A stretch of 60,000 nt of DNA from Tubiluchus corallicola. Lineage: Eukaryota; Priapulida; Priapulimorpha; Priapulimorphida; Tubiluchidae. Positions 34,237 to 55,446 of the stretch are shown in pieces (the stretch's first letter is position 1; each line of letters starts with the position of its first letter). The translations under genes and the position numbers were made by a program. Where the stretch lies: the NCBI GenBank assembly GCA_030141605.1, contig JAQGDQ010000208.1, positions 250,001 to 310,000 of the forward strand. The letters are read 5' to 3'. The notes beneath the pieces were generated by a model, which was given only the letters and a program-made list of their open reading frames with translations, searched no databases and was not told the origin of the DNA.

Positions 34237-37200
34237 CTAGCACTCGATTCCGTATTTATCGAAATTTCTAAATATAAGGCCAATATGCAAAAACACTTTT
34301 CCCATAGCTTGTGTATGCAATTTGTAACGATCTACACCACTATAAACTAAATCTGGATGTCGAAGTTGCATTCCACCACCAAGAAAATGTTGTGACACTT
34401 GTTCTCTGAATGAACCAATCGGCCTCCATGTTACGCATTCGAGTTCATGAATTCCTGGAGATGTTGGCACATGACAAAAACCATATCCATAGAGTTCGTT
34501 TCTCCCAAAGTAGTCCTGGTGCCAAACTTGAAAATGAAATTTTGGCCAGCCTTGTAGGCCTTTAGTTGCAAAATGTATGTCTACCGGATGTGACCAACAA
34601 GCAAACTCTTCATTTTGTGGATTGTCAACTTGAGTTTGACCTTCCTTTAAACCCGATAATACCTACAAATTAAAAGCAGTATCAACATGAAATTAAAGCC
34701 AATTAACAATAAGAAACTGAGAATAAAAATTACCATAAAAATTACATTGCTTGGTATGAAGTTTTAAAGGAAAATTTATAAAAAGAAATTTTGGGATTTA
34801 AGCAAGGCAAATTCAAGGATGTGGCAGTTCCTAACCAAAAACTGATTATATCAGGGGCAGTCTAACACGCATCAATGATTCCAACTCCAAGCAAACTAAA
34901 CTGACAGCATCAGGCTGATAGATGTAATTTATTGCTCGTGCTTGTCTAAACGTAAGCATACATGTAGATTGAACTGCATCCACTAATCAATTCAATTTCC
35001 ATTTACGATAATGGAAAAAAGAACATATTCTTAGTGAACATACATAAAAGTGGCACAAAATGGAGAAAAATTCAAGATTTTGGTTTAACACTGCAAGGAA
35101 ACCTGATAGAATAACCAGTGCAAAACGTACGACATAGAAAAGATGGGCAACTGGTATTTCTATCTATCAAACAATGACTAATCTCAGTGCACATTTCTAC
35201 CTAGTTTCCGAGTTGTTTTGGTTAAGTCTAAAAAGGTATTTTGTTATATTAGCGAAACATTGTTTAGCAATTGTAGTGAAATATAAATAGTTTTGTTTAT
35301 AACGCTAATTCTCCTAACCCTTATGAGACTGCATTTTTGAGTTTTCATTTTTCCTTGGGAAACACAATTTTTATCTTTTGAAAAAAGTCACACCAATTTT
35401 TTATGATGCTGCAGCATTTTATCTAAAGCTCATGAAGCTTATAGAGTCGTAGTATTTTGAAGTGCCTGTCAGAATACGTGTATAAATTTGAGATACAAAA
35501 ATTTCTTGTATTACAGGTTGAATAATTACACATAAATTGTAAGCAAGAAAATATTGTCAGTGTCTACTTTGATGAAAGAACAAATGTGTCAAACACATGA
35601 AAAGCAGATCTGGAGATCACTCAAAAAAGCTAAAAAAAAACTCGGAAATTTTAAATTGCAAACATAAAGCCAACTTATAATGATCACTATGGCACTGAAA
35701 CTTCCTGTCGGGGAAAAATTAATGTAGCTGAATATTAGAAAGTTTTGTAATAACATCGCTAATACAAACAGCAGAATCAAGTCATGCATATTCTAAATTT
35801 GGTTGTAAATCATAATTGTTTTCTGTGCAAAATGAGCTTATTAAAGAGACTGTTTGGATGTGGCAACATTGCAAAATGGCTTGCAGAACATCCATGTTTT
35901 TTTACTTTTATGAAGTAAAACCAAAATTTGCTGATTGGCTATAAATGAAAGTATTACTATTTTTACTCATAGGCAGCTTTACTCATTGTAGTTTTTCACT
36001 CAGACGCAGTTATGTTGTTATGTTTCTGTTTTGATTTTGCCACCAAAAATACTACTGAATGAAATAGGCCTAGCTTTTTTATTTCATTACAATTTACTAT
36101 TACAGTAGGTACCGCTTAATAGACTCAGTCACTTAATTAACTCAAAAAGATCTGGTACGGGCCGCTCCTATTCAAATATACATAAAAACTGTCGGTAATT
36201 GGCTCAAATAACTCCGCATAATTGACTCAATATTTTCCTTCATGTACTTAAAATAATACATTTGTATGTGCCCAAAGAGTGTTTCCCACTTTTATGTCAT
36301 CTTTACTGCACTTTTGTACACTGTAATATATGCAGAAACAATCACGCTAAATACCGTTTTGTTTGTAAGCAGGTACAGTACGTTTACCATGCGCTAATAC
36401 GCTAGCCTAGCAGTTTTGCTTTGAATCTGTTACCAGCTCATCCACTGCAATTAACCTCCTTACCCAAGAATTTCTGGAAGCTAAATATTTAATCACTTGT
36501 CTAGCGGTTTCCTTTTAAAGCTCTCGTTGCAAATCACCCTTTCGTGCTTAATCAGTTAGCAGTCACTGGTGCAGGCACAGTCATTTTTGCAAACAAACAG
36601 ACTTGTGTGATTTAGAAAAGTACACATTTTAATTATTACAAATTCATTTATATAAATTATTATTTTAAAGTTTTTCAAATTTTTAACTGCACAAAGGAAT
36701 TCAAGCATTACTTCTTTTCTAAAATTCATTAAAACCCTTTGCAGTGCATACTAAGCTAACGACTCATACTTTCTATACCAGTAATACTCCACCCATCGGT
36801 TAGTACTAATAGTAGGTTCAGTATGTTAACTGGGTGAAAACATTTCCGTCCCAAAGTGAGTCTATTAATAGTATTAGAGTATTAAGCGGCGCTTACTGTA
36901 ATAATAAAAATAATTTGTCATGACATTCTTACGACTATATATAGAAGTCAGAAAAGTTAAGTAATTTAAGGTTTTTAGATCACAGAATTCAATAATGCAA
37001 CTTGTTCAAATGCCATGTAAAATAAAAAACATTACAAGAAAACGAGGGAGAAACAAAACAGCACACCCAAAATTTTGGTTAATAGTTATTTCATGTAGGC
37101 CTATAATGAAACCCCTTTCCTGATATGTGGGTGCGTATATTGAATAAAGATTAGTGCGCCAAGTGAAGCCAAACATTTCTACTAATTTGTAACGTACCTT

Positions 37201-37299
37201 CCAACCACCACCAGTGTGTATTCCCCATTTACAGAAAAGATTATGCTCTGGAAAACCAGAAGCTCCAACAAGTTCTCCTATAATATGTACTTCCGCCAT
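34237..37299 (-). CDS. B9D2: B9 domain-containing protein 2 (two exons)
   Basis: Component of the MKS/B9 complex at the ciliary transition zone, where B9 proteins help form the membrane gate at the cilium base. Exon 1 is 37198-37299 (34 codons, [16 protein letters not shown] then [10 protein letters not shown]) and exon 2 is 34237-34662 (141 codons plus stop). The junction is phase 0 with donor GTACGT and acceptor TTTGTAG. The 175 aa equal the length of vertebrate B9D2. Recognisable blocks along the B9 (C2-like) domain are [51 protein letters not shown] and [11 protein letters not shown]. The C-terminus is [12 protein letters not shown], nearly identical to the vertebrate end. The 2.5-kb intron contains a pogo-like element (36103-36898). 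No X-box could be found just upstream. Confidence 0.97.
36103..36898 (+). mobile_element. Pogo/Tigger-like non-autonomous element, copy 3
   Basis: The left end is CAGTAGGTACCGCTTAATAG and the right end, inverted, is CAGTAAGCGCCGCTTAATAC, with TA on both sides (36101-36102, 36899-36900). It has the same internal order as copies at 11779 and 13652 but in the opposite direction, the same sense as the 43084 copy (for example AAGAATTTCTGGAAGCTAAA). No coding. It lies in the B9D2 intron. Confidence 0.87.
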
Positions 37300-37964
37300 T
37301 CAATATCCATTTAACTACTTAAAAGTAAACCACGGTAAAATGTCAGAAACAAATTATTTAATATGGTATCTGCATCAGCAGCCACATATTTGTCATAAAA
37401 ATCAAATTAAATGTAATTCAAACAAATTCACTGTGCATGTATTTTATTTGATTTATTTTTACTTTTTTGAGCCAATATTTTTGAAAGGAAATTGAGTAAA
37501 AAAAAACAGCAATCAAAGAAATCTTCACCAGTAGAATATTTTAAACTTAGTGACGTGCCAACCATAGATAAAACTGACATACCAACACCCACGAATGTGT
37601 GCTTTACAGTCTTCTCTGCGCCCACTCTGTTAACTGTTACACCATTGTTATTATTACATAAGATTCCAGAGCCTACGCTACAGCTCCGACGGCAGCACCA
37701 TTCTCAGCAATCCCACATCAAACAAAAGGTCTCAATCTAGTGTCGTCTTATTGATGGCTTATTTTTCGAATTGATCCATTTCGGCCAATTTTCACTTAGA
37801 AACTACAGCTGATGCAAAGCCATTGTTCTGCACTTGTATTGTATTCTCCATTGTATTCTGCCTGCACTTTTGCATATTTTATTAAGCTGGCTGTTATAAT
37901 GTTAGTTGAAGTTAGTGTTGTAAGTGTCACTGCCATCATCATTGTTTTGTCGTCATCAATGTGT
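37300..37964. other. B9D2 upstream region with an unrecognised open stretch
   Basis: The first 190 bases are the likely B9D2 promoter. On the plus strand 37492-37740 is open for 82 codons from a TTG, including QSKKSSPVEYFKLSDVPTID and TDIPTPTN, in a patch less AT-rich than its surroundings. It lacks an ATG and a recognised domain. It could be an exon of a divergent gene or chance. The remaining sequence is plain. Confidence 0.25.
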
Positions 37965-38270
37965 GATGATAGTATGGTGTAGTGGGTGTGGAGAAAGGAG
38001 TGTAGGTGTCATCTGGTTTAGTGTACTGTGTATGTTGTGGTGTGGTGTGCTATGGTATGATTGGTATGGCACAGTGTGGCTGGTGTTTGATGGCGTGGGT
38101 TTTTTGACATGGGTGGCATGGTGTGAGTGGTGTGTTATGAGTGGCATGTACTGTTGGTGTGGGTGATGTGGTGCGGGTTGTTGGCATGGTATAGGTGGCA
38201 TAGTGTGGGTAGCATAGTGCGGGTGGTGAGATGTGGTGTGGTGTGATGGATGTGGTATGGCTCGTCATTG
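37965..38270 (+). repeat. GT-rich low-complexity tract
   Basis: About 300 bases of plus-strand sequence made almost only of G and T with irregular GTGGTGTGG, GGCATGG and TGTGGG units. It is imperfect, so it is simple-sequence DNA with strong strand bias rather than a clean satellite. Long open frames in it on both strands (Trp/Cys-rich on plus, His/Pro/Thr-rich on minus) follow from composition and are not genes. Confidence 0.8.
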
Positions 38271-38346
38271 TCGGTTTATGCGCAAAACATTTTGTGGGGT
38301 TTGGCTAGTTATTATTATTATTATTAATCTTTATCTGAGCTACTAC

Positions 38347-38758
38347 TATGAGTGAGAGTCGAATGTTCGGCGTTCAATTTGAATGAGTTTTCTTAGTTCG
38401 CGTTCAATTCAAACTTAAAATTATAGATCCGAATAATTCAGCACTTTTACCACGTGTTTTTTTATCATTGAAACGTTTGGAACGTGATGCAATTGGCATT
38501 ATTTGGCTGAAATTTGTATGAACAATTTTTAAACAAAATTATTAGTAATTTCACCGCTGAACAAAATCGAGTAATATGCATGAACTTAGTAAACGTCGTT
38601 TTTTACTGGTGATTCGAAAACTTGTTCGTAAATCTTCGAACTCATGCAATTTTAATTCAAATTAAGTCCGAAACACCGAAATTTGGTTCGATTCGAATTC
38701 GAAAGTCTGAAATTCAATTCAGCTCGAATTAACTTTCTGATATAGAATGCTCACCTCT
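38347..38758. mobile_element. hAT-like MITE with TTCGAATTCGAA-rich ends
   Basis: Bounded by AGCTACTAC (38338-38346) and AGCTACCAC (38759-38767), a near-perfect 8-9 bp target duplication. The ends are TATGAGTGAG and, inverted, TAGAGGTGAGCATTC. The interior is rich in TTCGAATTC-type words (for example 38684-38705). It is 412 bases long with no coding. The TSD length and AGAGGTGAGC ends fit hAT. Confidence 0.65.
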
Positions 38759-38897
38759 AGCTACCACTGCACTACTATAAATTTATAATAATTTATTTTG
38801 CCTTCGTTTTTGACAATCGTTGACAAAAACGTTGTGGCAATAATTTAATTTTGTGGGCAATAAATTTTCAAATTAAGCTACGCCACTTTTATCCTTT

Positions 38898-40050
38898 AAG
38901 TTATTACTTTGATTTAACATAACAGCTCATTCCAAGACCCCATGAATGTAGATTTTTTTGGATGTCCAACTTTCTAACATGAATGAAAATGCATGTGTAG
39001 TCTTTTACTCTCCCACAGAAGCTAACCATTTATATTACCATTGAGCTCTACCATTGGTGGCAGTTTTTATTCTAGCTTTGTTTGATATTTCACCTGACAT
39101 GACACGTTTGTCCTCAAACCACGGTGACTTACTCTACTAACCTCCTACTTTTTTGAATGGCGTCCTACATGTTTTTCGTCACCATTTTCACATTTGGTTG
39201 GTTATTAATGTTTATTTATGTTAGTGATAAAAAAAGCTTTGATTTGCTTATAGAAGTTCACAAGATAATTTATAACGTATAAATTTGGAAAACTTATGTA
39301 ATAATTAGGTAATTAAACATTTAGAAACATTATTGTGAAACACATTGGGAATATTATTGTTATTAGCATGTATCTCTCATTCTTGGATAAGCCATTTACT
39401 GCAACTTTGTTATTCTTGTAAAAATATTAATCATGGTAATCATGAAGATAGAAGTACTATAATAAAATCCGCAGAAGTTTACAATGCAACTTACTGTCGT
39501 ACTCATGTTTTATTTTATCAGCACCAATATGCCAAGAGAAAGGCCTACATAAGACAACTATTTTTATACACACATAAATGCTGCTTGTGCATTCCAAACG
39601 CATTGAAACTCTAAAATAAGACACTTTTCTAGCTGAAATACAGAAGGCTACAGAAACAATTAATTATAGAAATGCAATGTCATGTTTTGTGAAGATTGAG
39701 CTCAGTACACAAGTTTACAAACAAATGCAAAGTTTTGGTTTCTTATATCACTATCATAACTATAATTTAAATATGTACAGACCAATTAATTGTGGCAGCT
39801 GAATTTTGCAATGAACATAAAAAAGTAATGTGACAGCACAGCTGCTTTCAGCCTTTTTTGTCAGAAATACAATGGTGGTATTAGCTAGACAGAAGTCAGT
39901 GAAAGTATCTTTTGATGAGTGCTAAGATTTTTGCTTTGGCTAGAATGTATTACTTGACATGGTAATACCACCTCATTGACCACCCTATTTCTGATTGGGA
40001 TTTGAACTTTTAGCTAATTAACAAGCTACATGTACATAACCTTAGATAAA
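38898..40050. repeat. Tandem duplication, left copy with internal deletion
   Basis: 38898-39696 matches 40051-40845 and 39695-40050 matches 42057-42410 at high identity. The left copy thus equals the right copy minus about 1.2 kb (the part at 40846-42056). The deletion join has a 2-base overlap (AT). A shared 89-codon open frame in both copies (39345-39614, 40494-40763) starts at TTG and differs by amino-acid-changing substitutions, so it is not treated as a gene. Confidence 0.9.
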
Positions 40051-42416
40051 AAGTTATTACTTTGATTTAACATAACAGCTCATTCCAAGACCCCATGAAT
40101 GTAGATTTTTTTGGATGTCAACTTTCTAACATGAATGAAAATGCATGTGTAGTCTTTTACTCTCCCACAGAAGCTAACCATTTATATTAAATGAGCTCTA
40201 CAGTTGGTGGCAGTTTTTATTCTAGCTTTGTTTGATATTTCACCTAAAATGACACTTTTGTCCTCAAACCACGGTGACTTACTCTACTAACCTCCTACTT
40301 TTTTGAATGGCGTCCTACATGTTTTTCGTCACCATTTTCACATTTGGTTGGTTATCAATGTTTATTTATGTTAGTGATAAAAAAGCTTTGATTTGCTTAT
40401 AGAAGTTCACAAGATAATTTATAACGTATAAATTTGGAAAACCTATGTAATAATTAGGTAATTAAACATTTGGGAATATTATTTTGAAACACATTGGGAA
40501 TATTATTGCTATTAGCGTGTATCTCTCATTCTTGGATAAGCCATTTACTGCAACTTTGTTATTCTTGTAAAAATATTAATCATGGTAACCATGAAGATAG
40601 AAGTACTATAATAAAATCCGCAGAAGTTAACAATGCAACTTACTGTCGTACTCATGTTTTATTTTATCAGCACCAATATGCCAAGAGAAAGGCCTACATA
40701 ACACAACTATTTTTATACACACATAAATGCTGCTTGTGCATTCCAAACACATTGAAACTCTAAAATAAGACACTTTTCTAGCTGAAATACAGAAGGCTAC
40801 AGAAACAAATAATTATAGAAATGCAATGTCATGTTTTGTGAAGATGTAAACAGCTAATACAGATAAACATCATTCACCCAGTAGCAGGCGATGTGAAATA
40901 AAGAATGCTCACAGCAAAAGATAAATGTATAAAATGCACGATTTGATTTTACATACTCTACAAAAATGCTAATAACAGTCGTTCTCTGCGGTAACACTGA
41001 AATATGGGTAACAAGTAATTTAAACTGAAGTTAATTTGAAAACACTGCCTTTTCTACAGGTGCATGTATACACCAGAAAATTTTGCTGTAAGTTCCAGCA
41101 AAGAAGACTGCTAGACTGATAAGGTTTAAGCATAACGCAAAAAGCATTTGTGTCCACGTTACTGAAAACAAAATGCATGGCAAAAAGATTTAGTCACATA
41201 CTATCTGCCTTTTAGAGAATGGTTACCAAAATCAAAATGAAAGGCAGAAAACTTGTTAAAATAAACTTGTCCTGAAAACATACAGCCTTAGAGATAATAA
41301 AGAGTGAAATTAGCAAATATCTTTTACACAAGCTGTTTCGCATCCTTGCAAGAACGTGAGAGGCAAAACAATTCCAAATGAGAAAAACACATCCAATAAA
41401 TAAAAATTATAGTTTCTATGTGAGAGGCTTTAAAAAGAAGAAACAGAAGAAACAATTATGAAAAAATATTAAAGTACATAATGGGTAGTACAGGTGTTAT
41501 CAATTCATGATATTAAAAGTACAGCGCAGATATTGTTACCACAATTTACTCATCTTTGTTATATGGTGAGGGCCACAGACAATTGCAGAACTGATATAAT
41601 CAAGACAGGCTAACATGGGTGATTGTCATATTTTGTCATTTAATTAGTAACTTACAATGTTACATGAATCCTATTGCAAAGGAGGTAACAACAATAACAT
41701 ACCAGATTTAATAACAATCTACGAATTTATGTAATTACATGGTATAACTTAAACACCCAGCACAATGTATATTTAGCTATATTACTTTCCTATTCACAGC
41801 ACATATTAGCTTACTCTACTAATTCAACAAAATGCTAACTGTATAACTGTATCACCATAAACAAGCTACTACCCCAGAACAACACATACAATACAACACC
41901 TAAATAACACCCAACAATAATAGCATAGTTTCACTAATATTTAAACTACAAGTCCACAAATGAAAGAACAAAAACAAGAAATTAAAAAAAAAAAAGATTT
42001 TACAATGTCAGAGGAATGGTTTAACATAATCACAAGGCCTCCAACTTATGCACAAATTGAGCTCAGTACACAAGTTTACAAACAAATGCAAAGTTTTGGT
42101 TTCTTATATCACTATCATAACTATAATTTAAATATGTACAGACCAATTAATTGTGGCAGCTGAATTTTGCAATGAACATAAAAAAGTAATGTGACAGCAC
42201 AGCTGCTTTCAGTCTTTTTTGTCAGAAATACAATGGTGGTATCAGCTAGACAGAAGTCAGTAAAAGTATCTTTTGATGACTGCTAAGATTTTTGCTTTGG
42301 CTACAATGTATTACTTGACATGGTAATCCCACCTCATTGACCACCCTATTTCTGATTGGGATTTGAACTTTTAGCTAATTAACAAACTACATGTACATAA
42401 CCTTAGATAAAAAGTT
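40051..42416. repeat. Tandem duplication, complete right copy
   Basis: Full-length unit of about 2.37 kb. The junction between copies (about 40051-40056) and the right border (about 42411-42416) share AAGTTA, which is also present at the left start (38898-38903), so the duplication probably arose at this 6-base microhomology. The middle 1.2 kb is unique in the window, has no terminal inverted repeats, and its ends are not GT-AG, so it is neither an obvious transposon nor an intron. Confidence 0.9.
41998..42163 (+). other. Unrecognised open stretch, possible terminal exon
   Basis: The open frame runs SEEWFNIITRPPTYAQIELS, then QVYKQMQSFGFLYHYHNYNL and NMYRPINCGS, then a stop. A weak acceptor (ACAATGTCAG) precedes it. 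The residue mix is protein-like. Its last 35 codons recur in the left duplicate (39697-39801) with the same stop. No domain recognised and no upstream exons found. Confidence 0.18.
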
Positions 42417-42885
42417 AGTATTTTTAGCATTAAACTTTAGATAAAAAGGAACATTTGATTACTTGGTGAATCATGTAGCAATTTAGTTCATATTATATAT
42501 CTGTTATTGTATCTTTTTTCTTAAAGACCTGCACTTTTTGCACAATGATTGACCGCAATCCTTGGCAATGCATCTCTCTAAATTTGCAATATCGATAATA
42601 GCAGAGAAACTTTTTGACAATTAGCCATGCAAAAATTTCCGGAAAATGTCAACAAAAATAGAATGAATCTCAATGGAACTCACACATTCTCAGCACAGCT
42701 GTGCGATGTTTAGTTTTATGCATCAAGTTCCTGTTTACATCCGTGCTACACGAGCAGATATGGCATAACAAAAAATAACAATATTTAACAGTAACTCATT
42801 AATCGTGTCAGTGATTAACAATATATCCATCTGTTCATTTCAAAAAAATTACAACAACAGAACTATTCTCTAAATACACTTATTT

Positions 42886-53116
<10,231 letters not shown>

Positions 53117-55440
53117 TCATTAAATTTTTTATTCTTTTATTTTTTGAAATAACGTGGATCACTGATGTAACAGCATACAAATGTATTATTTTTTCATTGT
53201 TTAGTTTCAAAACTAAGCGTTAACTAGCTGAGAGCCAACTTCAACTTAGAAAAATAATTCCTGTTAAAGGACAGTAGTCCTCTATTATAGCCCAATGCAA
53301 ACAAGCAACTTTGTGTATCTGTAAACAACCAACTAATCTGTAAACAACTATAGTGTATGACAGCGCGCAGATGTATGCAGCTAAAAATTGTACGCACAAC
53401 AAAAAGTTGCAATCTGAGCTCAAACTTTTAGTTGCACAAGTGGACATTTGTAATGTACTGATTTCAATGAAAGTGCACGGACATGCAGTTTTAAACTGTG
53501 CAACTTTTAGCAAAACACAACAGTCAAAAGTAACAAGAAGGCACTGTCTTATGAAGAGGCACCATCAAATATACAAAAGAGAGAAAACATTAACAAAATT
53601 AATGAAGATAAATCATTCTTACTGTCTTTGCCATCTTTTAAGAGATTCAGTGTCAAATTTAAAAGTTGGTGACCAAAATGTGGACTTTGAAAAATGAACA
53701 GTGCTTGCAAATTGCAAACATGTGTCTGTACAATTAACATATTACTGCTGTCCCCTGTTCATTTTTTTCTAAAGTGGCCTTTCACAATGCTAAGTACTAT
53801 TTATAATTATACTCTACATCAGTTCCTTCTAGCTTTCAGGCTCCAGTGCTTAGTGTATACATCGTAAATGCCTTAAAAAAGGACATGCCCTTCCCAGGAA
53901 ATATACAATCTATAAAATTAGCATAACTTAATAATTTGTACTATTCATGCGAACTTTATCAGTAAACAACATTCGTGTGCTTGCATATCAAAATCATCCA
54001 TAAGTCAGCAATTAAGCTTTTCTAGTTATTTACATATCCTCAATCTCCATTTCATGACGATCATTTTGATATCAAGCTCATTGCTCTATGTTACTTCTAA
54101 GCTGAGATAATCCACGTTGAAGATGAGGTGCACAATACACACTGAAAAACATAACCTTGAGAAAATAGCTGTTAAAGGTAGCCATTGTTTTTTGTCATGT
54201 TTCTAGAAAACACTTAGCAACCGCGCAAATGTTGATTGCTACGGACTTTGTAAGAACACATTTATGTTATGCTTAAATCCAGTAGATGGCGGTTTCTAAC
54301 GAATATCTAGGCTTGGCAACAGAAAAACCCAAAGCGAAATGATTGCTTCCATGAGCTACTACCGGAGTTTGAAAATACAAGTTTTTCACAACAGTGGCTC
54401 TAGTTTCTAGCGAGAAAAGTGAGTATGAGGCTTTTTCAGTGTTTTTGAACATTTTCTTGATAATTTGATGCTAGAATATAAAACTCTAATATATTTAGCA
54501 TTTGTTTTCATAAAAAAACAAAAGATTGACATTTGACCAAATTTTTGGTGCATTCCACTTTGAAGCATTATAACATAGGTTGAACTAAGCCAACTTGTGG
54601 ACGGTTTTGGTTTGCAAGCACACATTTGTGTTTGGATTTCAGGTCTTTTAACTTTGTAAGTGATTTACTTTTCATGCAGGTTTTTTTCTTGAAGTAATGT
54701 ATGCCAGTATACTACAGCTGCTACACTAGTGAGTTTAAATTTTGCATAGGTAAGATGAATAGATGATTATGTTGTAAAGCATGAATACAGAAGCTTACAC
54801 AGAACATCAAAATAAAAAGCCAAAAGAGTTGTTTTTCTGGGGTAATGTTTTTTTTTACTTTATGCTGAGATAGGCAACATATAGCCAAATTAAAACTGAC
54901 TGAAGCATTTACACGGATGAGCCTACATGAAAATTTGTCCTGTGCTAGTCGGTGTAGTCGCTACCTAGCTATAGGGTAAGCCCAATATTTTTGGCATGTT
55001 TTTTTTGTGAATTAATAACACACAAATACATGCAACCTCTTCAACCTTCAAGGGGCCAGCTGCACAGTTCAAAATTGCTTGTCTGCATGTCCGATTTTGG
55101 TACACCAGTTAAATTGCATTTCTGTGTGGGGGCTTAGTTGTCGTGGGGGGGGGGTGACCGGCAAGCAGACACGGTGGATGCAAATTTTTGTTGACTGTCT
55201 AAAATTATTGTGAAAGTGGAAAATTGTTCGTGAAAAGTTGTATCACTTCAGAATATATTTGTTTTAAGTAATACGAAGTTCATCTGATTAATCACCCACA
55301 CATGCCGAGTTCTCTACTGGCATATAGTGCTTAAATTTTGCCGATTAATTTGAAACCAAAATGGCGCCTTGCAAATTTTAGTGGGTGCTTCTTTTCGCTT
55401 GAGTTATGCTAAGTGACTACCACCTTTCAATCCAGAGTTA
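53117..55440. promoter_or_regulatory. ATP6V1A upstream region, promoter not fixed
   Basis: No gene supported. The less AT-rich stretch 54180-54430 is the best promoter candidate. It contains GTAGATGGCGG at 54292-54302, which fits a YY1-type site, and repeated AGCAAC/GCAACA words. A plus-strand donor GTGAGTAT at 54420 could end a leader exon of a divergent transcript. Open frames at 53353-53697 (both strands overlap) show no domain. A G9 run at 55145-55153 is simple sequence. Confidence 0.3.
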
Positions 55441-55446
55441 ATTATT

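Noticed and set aside
37924-38268. Overlapping Trp/Cys-rich and His/Pro/Thr-rich open frames
   Set aside because: They come from the GT-rich low-complexity tract on either strand; composition alone produces them.
39345-39614. 89-codon open frame duplicated at 40494-40763
   Set aside because: It starts at TTG, has no domain, and the two copies differ by residue-changing substitutions. Shared openness is explained by recent duplication.
40846-42056. Segment X as an intron lost by retroposition in the left copy
   Set aside because: Its ends do not fit GT-AG or AT-AC and the rest of the duplicate is not exon-like; simple deletion fits better.
53353-53697. 114-codon plus-strand frame upstream of ATP6V1A
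   Set aside because: Overlaps open frames on the other strand, no domain, no splice sites of note.
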